64,000 nucleotides of DNA from Ornatilinea sp. (GCA_018433975.1 JAHDQE010000044.1:29721-93720); one strand, 5' to 3'; numbered from the stretch's first letter, positions 8,533 to 18,249 are shown. A program made the numbers and translations. The notes: generated by a model not told the origin, from the letters alone.

Positions 8533-9099
8533 TCACATTTCTCGCTCAACAATCACCCATGCCGCACTGCCTTTCGTTTCAATCTCAACACGAGCCGGAA
8601 GACCTTTGAAAACGCCTGCGATAATCACCGGCGAAATAAAATGGGAACGCATCAATAAAACTTTTTCCGCAACGGCTAGAATTTTCACTTTAAATTGACG
8701 AATATCCGGCTCTTCGATTAACAAACGGCCACCGGGTTTCAGTACCCGAAACAAATCCAACAAAGTCTCCCTCTGGTTCAAAACATGATGAAGCGCATCC
8801 ACAATAATAATGCGTTCAAAACTTTGCTCTGTGAAAGGCAAATTCTCTGTCTGGGAACACAAAACAGACAGCCCGGCTTTTTTCTCTGCCTGGCGCAGCA
8901 TTCCCATAGAAAGGTCAGCAACGACTACCTCACAGGTTCCGCACCGGATCATTTCCGCAACCCGTCCTGTCCCCCCGCCGGCATCCAAAATGCGGCCTTC
9001 AACCGGGAGTTTCAATAAGCGATTCCAATGCTCTAATTGGCTTGAGCCAAATAAACGGTCATACCATGGTGCGATCCATCCAAAATGATCAAAGCCCAT
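8533..9099 (-). CDS. Class I SAM-dependent methyltransferase (UbiE-like)
   Basis: A 188-residue methyltransferase with motif I ILDAGGGTGRVAEMI near residue 38, an acidic residue at the end of strand 2 (VVVADLS), and IIIVDALHHVLNQRETLLDLFRVLKPGGRLLIEEP corresponding to motifs II and III. This pattern is typical of UbiE/COQ5-like enzymes acting on lipids or quinones. The start at 9099 is chosen because GGAG lies six bases before it, inside the longer TTG-started frame. It is the last gene of the run that contains the isoprenoid and alpha-oxoamine synthase genes. The substrate is unknown. Confidence 0.85.
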   Translation of the reverse strand: MGFDHFGWIAPWYDRLFGSSQLEHWNRLLKLPVEGRILDAGGGTGRVAEMIRCGTCEVVVADLSMGMLRQAEKKAGLSVLCSQTENLPFTEQSFERIIIVDALHHVLNQRETLLDLFRVLKPGGRLLIEEPDIRQFKVKILAVAEKVLLMRSHFISPVIIAGVFKGLPARVEIETKGSAAWVIVEREM

Positions 9100-9130
9100 C
9101 TTTTTCTCCACCAATCAGCAATAAATCGTT

Positions 9131-10324
9131 TTAATAAGACAGTGCTGCTCGAATTGCCGGGTTTACATCCGTAAAAATTTGTGCTCCCAATCCTCTCAAC
9201 ACGGTAACTTTTTCCGTATGAGATGCAATACCCCATGCATGCCATTCAATTTGAGCACCATAATTTCCTAAAATATCCACAGCTCTCTTTACCGATAAAA
9301 TACCTGTCGCAGAATCTTCAAAAACATGCAGTTCAATATTTTCTGGCAGCCAATCCAAGGAAATTGTAAGCTTTTGCCCGGCCTGAGCCTGTCCTGCCAA
9401 TTCATAAGCCCATTCAAGAGATGCCAACTCTTCACCCGTCAGCGCTGCACGCAACGCGGCCAGGGCCTGAACAGGAGAAGGTTTCAATAAATGATCCGCC
9501 TGGTCGCCCTTTTCTTCCGCCAGATAGTTCATTCTACCAAAACTCATCAAGGCCATTTCTTCTACGCCGATCATTTTCAAAGCCATTTCAGCCTCTGGCG
9601 TATAGTTGTGGTTGAAAGATCGGATTTCTTTGGGGGGCAGAGAAGGACGAGCCGTCAATGCCCCTACGAATAAATTCCCATGAACAATACCGTTTTTTAA
9701 TATTGCGCTGACTTCCGGTTGGAGAAGAGAATGGTCATACTTCTCAAGAAATGATTCAATTTGAATTTCAGGGGACCGGTGATATGTTGCAGCAAAAGCC
9801 TCTGCGCCCAGTACAATATTCTGGAAGATACGGAAAGTTATAGATTGATCAATATCGCGGGTATAACCAAGAAGCTCTTTCATAAAAGGCTGGTTGCGGA
9901 TATTTGGTAAAACTTCCGGGTTTGAGTCCCCTTTACAAGCTTCCAGCAGCGCTTCAGACGGTACAGAAGTCAACATAAAAAATGGCCTGAAGCGCTGAAT
10001 AGAACCCAGATAATCAATATCCTGCGGAGGAAGTTTTCGTTCTCTGACAATTTTAAATGCCTGCTCAAGCGTATGTGCTGTAACCCCTTCGGGAAATTTT
10101 TTCCAGGCTGCATCCAGAATTATCGCCAGCGAAATAGGCACCATGTCCCATTCACTGGTCACACCATAAGATTCCAATAAAGGTGGAATCTCCTCATCCG
10201 GGGCAGGAATATCCCAACTTAATTGGTCTATAAAAAACTTCATCGACGCTTCACGGGCCGCCCAATATCCACCAGCTTGAACCAGAACGCCATCCACATC
10301 AAACAGCATTACTTTTGACCGCAA
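9131..10324 (-). CDS. HAD-like protein of unknown function, about 400 residues
   Basis: The N-terminus carries a HAD motif I, MLFDVDGVLV, and the C-terminal part contains VFEDSATGILSV, which resembles motif IV. Between them is a long helical insert with no motif I recognise, making this protein far longer than a typical HAD phosphatase. It begins about 20 bases after the alpha-oxoamine synthase gene and precedes the methyltransferase gene. The start is uncertain. GGAGGT overlaps the GTG at 10336, TTG at 10324 has a short spacer, and the ATG just before FDVDG is far from the site. A phosphatase role in lipid metabolism is only an inference from neighbours. Confidence 0.7.
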   Translation of the reverse strand: MRSKVMLFDVDGVLVQAGGYWAAREASMKFFIDQLSWDIPAPDEEIPPLLESYGVTSEWDMVPISLAIILDAAWKKFPEGVTAHTLEQAFKIVRERKLPPQDIDYLGSIQRFRPFFMLTSVPSEALLEACKGDSNPEVLPNIRNQPFMKELLGYTRDIDQSITFRIFQNIVLGAEAFAATYHRSPEIQIESFLEKYDHSLLQPEVSAILKNGIVHGNLFVGALTARPSLPPKEIRSFNHNYTPEAEMALKMIGVEEMALMSFGRMNYLAEEKGDQADHLLKPSPVQALAALRAALTGEELASLEWAYELAGQAQAGQKLTISLDWLPENIELHVFEDSATGILSVKRAVDILGNYGAQIEWHAWGIASHTEKVTVLRGLGAQIFTDVNPAIRAALSY

Positions 10325-10345
10325 AATACCTCCCACAAGATACCG

Positions 10346-11524
10346 TTAAATTAATCCAACCTGTTTACCAACTTCTTCGAAAATCCCTAACACACGATCC
10401 AACTGTTCTTCGGTATGGGTCGCCATATAACTGGTGCGCAAAAGCTGCCGGCCGGGTGAAACAGCAGGAGAAATCACCGGATTAACAAAAACACCTTTTT
10501 CAAACAAAAGCTTCCAGGTAAGAAAAGTCCGTTCATCATCTCCAATAATAATGGGAATCACCGGGGTAACCGACGCACCGGTGTCAAACCCCAGCGACCG
10601 GAAACCCTCTCGCATTTTCTCGCCGTGGCGAACAACCCGCTCAGCCCGTTCCGGTTCCGCTTGCATTACATGCAGCGCCGCCAGCGCTGCCGCGGCATTG
10701 GCGGCCGGAATACTGGCAGAAAAGATCAGGGCCCGGGCATGGTGCTTAACGTAACTAATGGCATCCTCATCGCCAGCCACAAACCCTCCTAAAGACGCAA
10801 AAGATTTGCTGAATGTGGACATAATCAAATCCACCTGATCTGTCAAACCATAATGCGCAGCAGTTCCCCTGCCACCCCCCATAACCCCCATCGAGTGGGC
10901 ATCATCCACCATCAGACGTGCGCTATATTTTTTAGCCAGATCTACCATCTCCGGTAAAGGGGCCAGATCGCCTTCCATACTGAAAAGGCCGTCCACAACG
11001 ATCAATCTTCCGCCCTTTTCCGGCAGACTGGAAAGAACTCGCTCCAAATGGTCCATGTCGTTGTGGCGAAACCGCTCAATTTTTCCTCCACTGAGAAAGG
11101 CGCCGTCCACAATACTGGCATGGTCTTCTTTATCCAGCACCACGTAATCTCCACGCTTTACTAACGCGCTGACGGTTCCCAGATTGACCTGCATTCCGGT
11201 AGAAAAGGTTAACGCAGCCTCTTTTCCAACCCATTCAGCCAGCTCTGCTTCAAGCTGTTCATGCAGTTCTAAAGTACCATTCAAAAAACGGGATCCGGTG
11301 CAGCTCGTACCATAACGTTGTATGGCATCTATTGCGGCCTGTCTTACTTTGGGATGAGTGGTTAACCCTAAATAATTATTGGACCCACACATGATCAAAC
11401 GATGATCATGATACAAAACCTCAGTACCCTCGGTTTCGGACAGGGGAATAAAATAAGGATAAATCCCATGTTCCTTTGCATCTTTCACAACAGTATATTG
11501 GCTGCATTTTTCAAAGATATCCAT
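10346..11524 (-). CDS. Alpha-oxoamine synthase (serine palmitoyltransferase / KBL / BioF family)
   Basis: The 392-residue PLP enzyme shows GSNNYLGL near residue 47, GSRFLNGTLELHEQLE, the cofactor-binding VDDAHSMGVMG, and the lysine in STFSKSFASLGGF. The family condenses an amino acid with an acyl thioester: glycine plus acetyl-CoA (Kbl), alanine plus pimeloyl thioester (BioF) or serine plus palmitoyl thioester (Spt). The fatty-acyl-type ACP encoded nearby and the following HAD and methyltransferase genes make a lipid-related Spt-like reaction attractive, but no residue seen here settles the choice. GAGGAG precedes the ATG, and a TATAAT-like box lies in the 168-base gap upstream. Confidence 0.85.
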   Translation of the reverse strand: MDIFEKCSQYTVVKDAKEHGIYPYFIPLSETEGTEVLYHDHRLIMCGSNNYLGLTTHPKVRQAAIDAIQRYGTSCTGSRFLNGTLELHEQLEAELAEWVGKEAALTFSTGMQVNLGTVSALVKRGDYVVLDKEDHASIVDGAFLSGGKIERFRHNDMDHLERVLSSLPEKGGRLIVVDGLFSMEGDLAPLPEMVDLAKKYSARLMVDDAHSMGVMGGGRGTAAHYGLTDQVDLIMSTFSKSFASLGGFVAGDEDAISYVKHHARALIFSASIPAANAAAALAALHVMQAEPERAERVVRHGEKMREGFRSLGFDTGASVTPVIPIIIGDDERTFLTWKLLFEKGVFVNPVISPAVSPGRQLLRTSYMATHTEEQLDRVLGIFEEVGKQVGLI

Positions 11525-11692
11525 AAATCAACTCCTCACTACCTTATCAGATAATTACTCAAACAAAAGATTAAAGTAAGATTAATACCAAAGAAATTAT
11601 ATCGTCAAAGATGTAAATTCAGGAAAAAACCCCTCACTATCCTTGACATTACCCAATTGTAAATATTCGATAAAAATGCAGATGGATAAAGT

Positions 11693-12706
11693 TCAATTTT
11701 TTCGGTTCAAAAGTAAACTTGACAATTCGCGCAGAACACGAGAAGCCGCATTCTCTTCGCCGATCTGTTCAATCGCTTTCAAAGCCTCTCCCGTCAGTCG
11801 ATCTGCTTCCCGCTGGGTATATTCTTGAGCGCCTTCCTTTGCAAGCAAATCAGACAGTTCCGAAACATCAGCAGAGTGAATGGGACCCTGATTCCAGCGC
11901 TGATAGAATTTTCCTTTCAAACCTAAACCGTACAGAATGGGAAGCGATTTTTTCCCAGAAACGAGGTCACTATCCGTAGACTTACCAACAATAGCAGCAT
12001 CCCCCCACACCCCCAGCCAATCATCCCAAACCTGGAAAGCAAGCCCCAGATTGTAAGCAAACTGCCGGTAAAAGGAACGTTGTACACCTTCCAGGCCACC
12101 CACCAGGGCGCCCAGTTCCGCACAGCAAGCCAGCAAAGCAGCAGTCTTTCCGCCAACCATTGGCCAGTAGGCGTCCAAAGTAAGGTTCTGGTCTTTTTCG
12201 TAGGCCATATCAAGGTACTGACCTTTGGTGAGTTGAACACAGGTCTCGTTGAAAATGCGAGATGATTCAAGCGCTTTGGCCGGAGAGATCACTTCACCCA
12301 GTTTCAAAATCGCCAGATTGGAAAGGGTAAACATTAAGTCTCCCGCGTTAATTGCCTGTGCTTCTCCCCAAATTGTCCATACGGTAGGCCGCCCACGACG
12401 CACTGCACCCTCATCCTGAACATCATCATGGATCAGCGAAAAATTATGCAACAGTTCTACAGCCGCAGCGGCAGGCAACGCCTGCTGCCATTTTCCACCG
12501 GCAGATTCAGCGCAAATTAATACCAGCAGCGGGCGGATCCTCTTCCCCTGAGCTTTCGGCCCGGCACCTTCACCCCCCCATCCCATATGGTAGGTCAGCA
12601 TTTGCTTTAATTCCGAGTATTCGGAAGGCAAATAAGCACCAATAATTTCCTGCATGGTAGATTCAATTTCTGGCCGCATTAATTCTGAATAGTCTTTAAA
12701 ATTCAT
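11693..12706 (-). CDS. Polyprenyl diphosphate synthase (GGPP/FPP synthase family)
   Basis: The 337-residue all-helical prenyltransferase has the first aspartate-rich motif DDVQD (residues 94-98) followed by RRGRPTVW, and a second motif region [13 protein letters not shown] near residue 225. That second motif reads DDWLG and lacks the usual final aspartate of DDxxD, which is worth noting although such variants exist. It condenses IPP with allylic diphosphates to make precursors for quinones, carotenoids or lipid carriers. The start overlaps the IPP isomerase stop as ATGA, so the pair is translationally coupled. Chain length cannot be told by eye. Confidence 0.9.
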   Translation of the reverse strand: MNFKDYSELMRPEIESTMQEIIGAYLPSEYSELKQMLTYHMGWGGEGAGPKAQGKRIRPLLVLICAESAGGKWQQALPAAAAVELLHNFSLIHDDVQDEGAVRRGRPTVWTIWGEAQAINAGDLMFTLSNLAILKLGEVISPAKALESSRIFNETCVQLTKGQYLDMAYEKDQNLTLDAYWPMVGGKTAALLACCAELGALVGGLEGVQRSFYRQFAYNLGLAFQVWDDWLGVWGDAAIVGKSTDSDLVSGKKSLPILYGLGLKGKFYQRWNQGPIHSADVSELSDLLAKEGAQEYTQREADRLTGEALKAIEQIGEENAASRVLRELSSLLLNRKN

Positions 12707-13743
12707 TGCTCACCTGTTATTCGGATTATCCGGTTTTGATCGAGTTCTTTTAAAGTTTTTGCACCAACCGCAAACATACAAATTTGAAGTTCCTGAACGA
12801 TTTCCTGAACAGCCCGATGTGCACTATCAAGTGACACATTCGCTGCTTTAAGGAACCAACCTGCCATGCCCCCCAGTGTCCCCCCCAACGCCAAACATTT
12901 GGCAATATCTATCCCGTTTCTCAGTCCTCCCGAGGCAAAAACCGGAAGTTTTGGTGCGCCAGATCTTACTGCAAGGATGGACTCGGCAGTGGGAATTCCC
13001 CAATCCCGAAATGCTGCTGCTATCCTAGCTCTGCTCTCATCCCCCATCCTGTACATTTCCACCTGTGACCATGAAGTGCCTCCGGCTCCCGCCACATCAA
13101 TCGCGGAGACCCCGATTTCAGCCAATGCGGTGGCAACCTCACGAGAAATTCCCCAACCAACCTCTTTCACTACCACCGGGACGGTCAAACTCCGGCAAAT
13201 CTTTTCAATGTTTTTTAATAAACCTGAAAAATTAGTGTTGCCTTCCGGTTGAAGGGCTTCCTGCAGCGGATTAAGATGAAGGATCAACGCATCCGCCTCT
13301 ATCATATCCACAGCTTGCTGGCATTCCGCAATTCCATAGCCATAATTTAACTGAACTGCGCCAAGATTCGCAAACAAAAGAATATCGGGAGCGTACCGGC
13401 GCACACGAAAAGACTCTCTCGTTTCAGGCCGTTCAAGCGCTACCCGCTGGGATCCCAACCCCATGGCTATACCGGCCTCCTGTGCTGCCAGAGCAAGTAT
13501 CCGGTTGATCTCCGCCGCCCGTGGAGTTCCGCCGGTCATCGACGAAATTAATAAGGGGGCCGAGAGTTTCTTCCCGAATAATTCCAATGAAAGACTCACT
13601 TCTTCCAGAGAAGTTTCCGGAAGCGCACAATGGATAAACCGATATTCATCAAGACCATTATCCAAACCGGACTGGACATCCCGATCCAAATTAATCTGAA
13701 TATGATCTTCCTTACGAGAAGACAGATACTGATCTGGAGGCAT
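12703..13743 (-). CDS. fni: Type 2 isopentenyl-diphosphate delta-isomerase (FMN-dependent)
   Basis: The 346-residue TIM-barrel protein begins with the family hallmark [10 protein letters not shown], followed by [25 protein letters not shown] and [10 protein letters not shown]. Later come the FMN and substrate elements [28 protein letters not shown] and [14 protein letters not shown]. It interconverts IPP and DMAPP using reduced FMN. It is the first gene of the isoprenoid pair and supplies DMAPP to the following prenyl synthase. The start has AGG upstream. Confidence 0.94.
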   Translation of the reverse strand: MPPDQYLSSRKEDHIQINLDRDVQSGLDNGLDEYRFIHCALPETSLEEVSLSLELFGKKLSAPLLISSMTGGTPRAAEINRILALAAQEAGIAMGLGSQRVALERPETRESFRVRRYAPDILLFANLGAVQLNYGYGIAECQQAVDMIEADALILHLNPLQEALQPEGNTNFSGLLKNIEKICRSLTVPVVVKEVGWGISREVATALAEIGVSAIDVAGAGGTSWSQVEMYRMGDESRARIAAAFRDWGIPTAESILAVRSGAPKLPVFASGGLRNGIDIAKCLALGGTLGGMAGWFLKAANVSLDSAHRAVQEIVQELQICMFAVGAKTLKELDQNRIIRITGEQ

Positions 13744-13767
13744 AATACCTGCTTTCAGAAAAATGAC

Positions 13768-13796
13768 TTAGATTTTTTTATGGAAACCGATATAAT
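13768..13796 (+). promoter_or_regulatory. Possible promoter of the acyl carrier protein gene
   Basis: A good -10, TATAAT (13791-13796), lies 17 bases from a poor -35, TTAGAT (13768-13773). A further TATA-like box follows. The start site would be roughly 100 bases before the ACP gene. Confidence 0.4.
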
Positions 13797-13904
13797 AGTA
13801 TAATCCAGAGTATACCAAACCCATACTGAACAACGGAACGAATTTGATTTTTCAGGGTTATAAATTTAGTATTCATATCTTACAATTACACAGGAGGTTT
13901 TCTG

Positions 13905-14141
13905 ATGGGTGATACATTTGAGGAAGTAAAGGCTGTAATCGTTGACGTCTTAAAAATCGATGGCGGCGAAATCACACCTGAAACGAGATTAATTGAGGAT
14001 CTCAAAGCCGATTCAATGGACCAGTTTTTCTTAATTGATGGTTTCTGCGAAAAGTTCGATATTAATATTGAGGACGAAGAGGCCCGTCAGATTAAAACTG
14101 TTGGTGATGCAGTCACTTATGTGGATAAGCATCGAAAATAA
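13905..14141 (+). CDS. Acyl carrier protein
   Basis: A 78-residue acidic protein with the phosphopantetheine attachment serine S37 in LKADSMDQFFLIDGFCEKFDI. The canonical DSL is DSM here, as in some specialised ACPs. Helix 3 and the final AVTYVDKH helix fit the ACP fold. A strong AGGAGGT site precedes the ATG. It stands alone on the plus strand, divergent from the isoprenoid and alpha-oxoamine synthase genes and far from any fatty acid synthase gene in this window. It could be the housekeeping AcpP or a dedicated partner of the nearby alpha-oxoamine synthase. Confidence 0.93.
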   Translation: MGDTFEEVKAVIVDVLKIDGGEITPETRLIEDLKADSMDQFFLIDGFCEKFDINIEDEEARQIKTVGDAVTYVDKHRK

Positions 14142-14144
14142 ATA

Positions 14145-14191
14145 AAAAAGGATCCCCGGAAGAATTCAAATGCATTCCGGGGATCCTTTTT
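14145..14191. terminator. Bidirectional intrinsic terminator between acp and sucD
   Basis: A 17-base arm AAAAAGGATCCCCGGAA (14145-14161) pairs perfectly with TTCCGGGGATCCTTTTT (14175-14191) around a 13-base loop. A and T runs at the two ends serve both strands, and the stop codons of the converging acp and sucD genes flank it. Confidence 0.93.
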
Positions 14192-14193
14192 AT

Positions 14194-15060
14194 TTAATGG
14201 GAAAGAAGTTTAGGGATGTCCTCCGGATGTTTCGCAATATGCACCCCGGAATGCTGTAAAACCTCAATTTTTTCTTCGGCCTGCCCCAATCCCTTTTTAA
14301 TAATTGCACTGGCGTGTCCCATTTGTTTCCCTGTTGGCGCTGTTAACCCGGCAATATAACCCACAACCGGTTTGGTCATTTCATTCAGGATAAATTCGGC
14401 TGCTTTTTCCTCTTCCTCCCCTCCAATCTCTCCGATCAGGACAACTTGTTCAGTGTGAGGATCAGCTTCAAACATTTCTAATATCTCCACAAAGTTTGTG
14501 CCAATAATCGGGTCTCCGCCAATCCCCACACAGGTGCTGACGCCCAATCCATATCGCTTGAGCGCGTACAATACTTCATAAGTCAATGTACCCGATCGGG
14601 AAACTAAACCGATGTTTCCCGCTGAGCAAATATTACTCGGTACAACACCTGTAATCGCTTCACCGGCCGTTATAATCCCCGGAGAGTTAGGCCCAATCAA
14701 CCGCACCTTTTTTTGCTTTAGATAAGAACAGGCCTGAATGACATCCCACATTGGAATGCCTTCCGTAATACACACAATTAAGGAAATACCTGCATCAGCA
14801 ATCTCATACAACGCATCCAGTCCGGAAGAAGCCGGCACAAAAACCACACTGACATTCGCGCCTGTAGCCTCTACAGCAATCTTTGCCGAGTCAAAGACAG
14901 GCACCTTGCCTGCCAACACCCATTCCCCTCCCCGGCCCGGTGTTACCCCGGCGACAACATTGGTGCCATATTCCATCATTTTTTGGGTGTGAAATAAGCC
15001 ATGATTCCCGGAAATCCCCTGCACCAGCAAACGAGTGGACTTATCAATCAATATGCTCAT
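14194..15060 (-). CDS. sucD: Succinyl-CoA ligase alpha subunit
   Basis: The 288-residue protein has the CoA-binding Rossmann region [31 protein letters not shown], the conserved [16 protein letters not shown] and SRSGTLTYE elements, and the phosphorylated histidine in QMGHASAI. With SucC it interconverts succinyl-CoA and succinate with substrate-level phosphorylation. The start at 15060 lies behind AAGGGAGAG, is 15 codons inside the longest frame, and overlaps the end of sucC by 17 bases, indicating coupled translation. Only the sucCD pair of the TCA cycle is present here. Confidence 0.95.
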   Translation of the reverse strand: MSILIDKSTRLLVQGISGNHGLFHTQKMMEYGTNVVAGVTPGRGGEWVLAGKVPVFDSAKIAVEATGANVSVVFVPASSGLDALYEIADAGISLIVCITEGIPMWDVIQACSYLKQKKVRLIGPNSPGIITAGEAITGVVPSNICSAGNIGLVSRSGTLTYEVLYALKRYGLGVSTCVGIGGDPIIGTNFVEILEMFEADPHTEQVVLIGEIGGEEEEKAAEFILNEMTKPVVGYIAGLTAPTGKQMGHASAIIKKGLGQAEEKIEVLQHSGVHIAKHPEDIPKLLSH

Positions 15061-16198
15061 TCCACTCTCCCTTGGCAGCTGCAATGGATTTATGTACTCC
15101 TTCAAGAAGCGTCTCTGCGATGATCAAATGGGTTCCTTTCAGTAGTTTAAGACCCAGACCCGCATTGGTACCGGCCAGACGAACAATAGTCGGGACTCGT
15201 GGATGGATCTCCTCCAATGCTCGCAAAATGCCTTCTGCCGCCTCATCGCAGTGGGTTAATCCCCCAAAGATATTGATCAGAACCGCTTTAACATCCGGAT
15301 CAGAGTAAATAATCTTACAGGCACTCAAAACTTTATCTGCACTGGCTCCCCCTCCAATATCCATAAAATTAGCTGGGGCACCTCCATACAAGCGGATCGT
15401 GTCCATAATAGACATTGCCAACCCCGCCCCATTTACCAGGCAGCCAATATTTCCGTCTAATTTCAGATAAGAAAAGCGATATTTCCGTGTCTCGGTTTCT
15501 TCCGGGAACATCAAATCCGGGTCCAACATCTCCGGAAATTCGGGATGCCGGAAAGATGCATTATCATCGACAATCATCTTTCCATCCAGCGCAATCAAAC
15601 GGTGGTCTGAAGAGACAACCAGCGGGTTAATTTCCGCAAGACTTGCATCCATTACGATAAATGCCTGCCAAAGTCCCTGCACAATTTGATTAAACGCACG
15701 CCAATATTCCCGCGGTAAATCCATATACGCAGCAGTTTCCCGAATTTGATATTCGCGCAACCCAATCACCGGATCAATCGCAATTTTTTTGATTTTCTCC
15801 GGAGATTGCTGAGCAATCTCTTCAATATAGGTTCCACCTTCAGCAGAGGTAATCAAAACAGGCTTTTTCGCGATCCAGTCGATGATAATTGCCACATACA
15901 TTTCTCGATCAATTGCAATGGCTTCATCAACCAGCACCTTCCTCACCGGATAGCCTTTGATCTCCATTCCCAGCACATTTGCAGCCTGTTCTTCCGCTTC
16001 CTGAGGGCTTTTTGCTAATCGAATTCCACCTGCACGCCCTCGTCCTGTGGCAAGCACCTGAGCTTTTATAACCACGTTACCCCCCAAGTCCGCGGCAATT
16101 TGTTTTGCCTCACAGGCAGATGTGGTCAGCCTTCCTTTGGCAATTGGAATGCCATACTGTTGAAATATTTTTTTCGAGTGGTACTCATAAAGTCGCAT
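15044..16198 (-). CDS. sucC: Succinyl-CoA ligase beta subunit (ATP-grasp)
   Basis: The 384-residue protein starts [19 protein letters not shown], the standard N-terminus of the family, and contains the ATP-grasp core with [18 protein letters not shown] and EINPLVV. The C-terminal segment includes [20 protein letters not shown] and [19 protein letters not shown]. The start at 16198 follows a GGGG-rich site; the longer TTG frame would place this site inside the gene. Nucleotide specificity, ATP or GTP, cannot be told from the sequence by eye. Confidence 0.95.
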   Translation of the reverse strand: MRLYEYHSKKIFQQYGIPIAKGRLTTSACEAKQIAADLGGNVVIKAQVLATGRGRAGGIRLAKSPQEAEEQAANVLGMEIKGYPVRKVLVDEAIAIDREMYVAIIIDWIAKKPVLITSAEGGTYIEEIAQQSPEKIKKIAIDPVIGLREYQIRETAAYMDLPREYWRAFNQIVQGLWQAFIVMDASLAEINPLVVSSDHRLIALDGKMIVDDNASFRHPEFPEMLDPDLMFPEETETRKYRFSYLKLDGNIGCLVNGAGLAMSIMDTIRLYGGAPANFMDIGGGASADKVLSACKIIYSDPDVKAVLINIFGGLTHCDEAAEGILRALEEIHPRVPTIVRLAGTNAGLGLKLLKGTHLIIAETLLEGVHKSIAAAKGEWNEHID

Positions 16199-16282
16199 GA
16201 ATATCCCCGCCCTCAAGTCTCATGTGATTCTTTGTCGTGATGCAATTAATAAAAGATGCCCACATTCACAATAAGCAGGAAA

Positions 16283-16311
16283 GGCAGTCCCGCAGATCAT
16301 GCCGGACTGCC
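16283..16311 (-). terminator. Probable terminator after the SPFH gene
   Basis: GGCAGTCC (16283-16290) and GGACTGCC (16304-16311) form an 8-base stem. On the minus strand only a short TTT tract follows, so termination may be weak. It sits just past the SPFH gene and before sucC. Confidence 0.5.
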
Positions 16312-16343
16312 CTCTCAATTCAATACAATCTTTTTGTCAGCAT

Positions 16344-17396
16344 CTATTCAGCAAGGAATTTTTCTAGAGCTTCTTTGCTGATACGATAAGCGCTTCCAAT
16401 CTTTCTGGCCTTCAAATCTCCGGATTGAATAGCCGCAATCACATCCTCTTCCGAAACACGAAGTACTGCAGCAGCTTCTGATGGAGTCATCACAGAAGGC
16501 ATCGCCGCTTCTCCATTAGCTGCCTTAGGCTCAGCCTGGTTTGCACCTGCCCCGGTCATCCCCTGAAGCGATTGATTGATCACATTTCCAATGCCTACTC
16601 CAGCACCAATTCCGGCCGTAAGACCTGCGCCACCGGAAGGATTCTGAGCAGCATCTCGCATTGCATCGGCCGCTTGCAATTGGGTATAAGTCTGCATATC
16701 CAACATACCCATAGCACGAAGTTCTTCCGCGGATTTCACCGAAGGCTTGAGATTGGCAATGTAGAAAGTTTTCAAGGTGAGGCCAATTGCAGCAAAATCA
16801 TCTTGCGCTTTCGCGCGCACACCTGCACCCAGCTCTTCCGTAAGTCCGATCAGTTCAACCACACTCTTGCTTGCAGCAGTTTCGCCAAGTAAATCCTGCA
16901 ATTTCGATAACAGCATTGAACGCACCCGGTTTTCAATATCGCTCATGCGATATACTCCCTGAGCACCTACAAGCTGGGTAACAAATTGAAGCGGGTCACT
17001 GACCTGAAAACTGTAAGATCCAAAGCCCTGCAAAAGAGCTACACCCAACCCCATACCAGGGTTACTCACAATAATAGGTTGAGGGGTGCCCCATTTGCGG
17101 TCGGCAAAATCGCGCATCGAGACATAATAAACTTCCGCAGTAAACGGCGTTCGGTCATTGAAAGCTTTGCCAATAAAATCAATCAACTTGGGGACATTTG
17201 CAGTGACGATTGTATGCCGTCCAGGTCCAAATGTATCCAGCGCTTTACCATCCCGGAAAAAGACCACTCGCTGCGACTCGCGGACGATCACCTGCGAACC
17301 AATCCGCAAATCCGCAACACCTGTCTCAGGAAACCGATGAACAATTTCATCCTTCATCTCACTGGGATATTCAACAACATCAAAAATTCTTGCCAT
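16344..17396 (-). CDS. SPFH/band-7 domain protein with C-terminal excisionase-type helix-turn-helix
   Basis: The first 240 residues form an SPFH domain of the YdjI type: VVEYPSEMKDEIVHRFPE, a segment RIGSQVIVRESQRVVFFRDGKAL, and FGPGRHTIVTANVPKL. No N-terminal membrane segment is visible. A Gly/Ala-rich linker (about 245-295) leads to MTPSEAAAVLRVSEEDVIAAIQSGDLKARKIGSAYRISKEALEKFLAE, a classic excisionase/MerR-like helix-turn-helix, where related proteins usually have a zinc ribbon. SPFH proteins form large ring or lattice assemblies. The gene lies 44 bases after a helical hypothetical gene in the same operon, and its start has GGAG upstream. Its function is unknown. Confidence 0.85.
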   Translation of the reverse strand: MARIFDVVEYPSEMKDEIVHRFPETGVADLRIGSQVIVRESQRVVFFRDGKALDTFGPGRHTIVTANVPKLIDFIGKAFNDRTPFTAEVYYVSMRDFADRKWGTPQPIIVSNPGMGLGVALLQGFGSYSFQVSDPLQFVTQLVGAQGVYRMSDIENRVRSMLLSKLQDLLGETAASKSVVELIGLTEELGAGVRAKAQDDFAAIGLTLKTFYIANLKPSVKSAEELRAMGMLDMQTYTQLQAADAMRDAAQNPSGGAGLTAGIGAGVGIGNVINQSLQGMTGAGANQAEPKAANGEAAMPSVMTPSEAAAVLRVSEEDVIAAIQSGDLKARKIGSAYRISKEALEKFLAE

Positions 17397-17440
17397 CTTA
17401 TCACTCCATCAAAAAACTTATCGACAAATGAATGAATACA

Positions 17441-17986
17441 TTATTGATCAGATACTTCGGGAAGAGTTTCATCTCCGGCCAATATAACCTCGGACCTGCG
17501 GTTAAATAAATCCACACACTGTTGGGCAAGACCGGTAAGATGCCGAATTGCAGCCGGAAGGCCTTCTGTGCCAATTGAAGTCTCTACATTTGAAACAGCA
17601 CGACCTACATCTTCTGCCATATTCAGCAAAGACAAATCATACTCATACAGCCGGGCAAGCTCTCCTTCATTGACTTTCACCGCATCAAACAACCCGGAAT
17701 AACCATAAGAAGCATTCCGTACACGATCAATGAATTGGCGAAGCTTAACCGCTGCTGATTCAAGATCATCGATATATTGAATTCCGCCCTGGCTGATTAA
17801 TTCTCGCTGAAGACCAGAAACATACTTCCAATGCTCTTCAAATCGATCGGCAACAATACCTCTTAAGAGCTTGTCGGATGAGCGTCTGTTTGCCCGCTCT
17901 ATATAGCCTTTAAAACCAGGCACCTTGCTGATCAGTTTCCTCAAAGGATCCTGATCGGCATCAACCTTGTCGTAGATCTCACTCAT
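17441..17986 (-). CDS. Hypothetical helical protein, partner of the SPFH gene
   Basis: A 181-residue acidic protein predicted by eye to be almost entirely alpha-helical, with no membrane segment, no signal peptide and no cysteine or catalytic motif. The pattern of long amphipathic helices resembles proteins that bind or scaffold other coiled coils. The start is taken at 17986, four bases after AAGGAGG. It is first in a two-gene operon with the SPFH-HTH protein and has a clear promoter, so the two products probably act together, perhaps in a membrane-associated or cytosolic assembly. Confidence 0.8.
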   Translation of the reverse strand: MSEIYDKVDADQDPLRKLISKVPGFKGYIERANRRSSDKLLRGIVADRFEEHWKYVSGLQRELISQGGIQYIDDLESAAVKLRQFIDRVRNASYGYSGLFDAVKVNEGELARLYEYDLSLLNMAEDVGRAVSNVETSIGTEGLPAAIRHLTGLAQQCVDLFNRRSEVILAGDETLPEVSDQ

Positions 17987-18051
17987 TTTTCCTCCTTGTT
18001 TCATTACAAAAAAAGCCAGGGTTAATTATCCATTCAGCATAACTACTATAA

Positions 18052-18080
18052 ATTATAGCGTGAAAATATTGGGTAAACAA
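18052..18080 (-). promoter_or_regulatory. Promoter of the SPFH operon
   Basis: On the minus strand TTGTTT (18075-18080) and TATAAT (18052-18057) are 17 bases apart. It is divergent from the flp promoter. Confidence 0.75.
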
Positions 18081-18176
18081 TAAACGTCCAGAGTAAAAAC
18101 CCAAAACACAACCAATATACCATCGATTTCAAGCAATTTATGGTTGAAATCGCAAAACCTTGTAAGGTGTCTGTAA

Positions 18177-18205
18177 TGTTAACTTGAATTAAATTCCCTT
18201 ATAAT
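18177..18205 (+). promoter_or_regulatory. Probable promoter of the flp genes
   Basis: TATAAT (18200-18205) lies about 45 bases before the first flp start. The -35 region at the right distance (TGTTAA) is poor, so an activator or alternative sigma factor may be involved. Confidence 0.45.
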
Positions 18206-18249
18206 GTATTCAACATATAAAACAGAACATGGAAGGAGGTGAAAATCAA

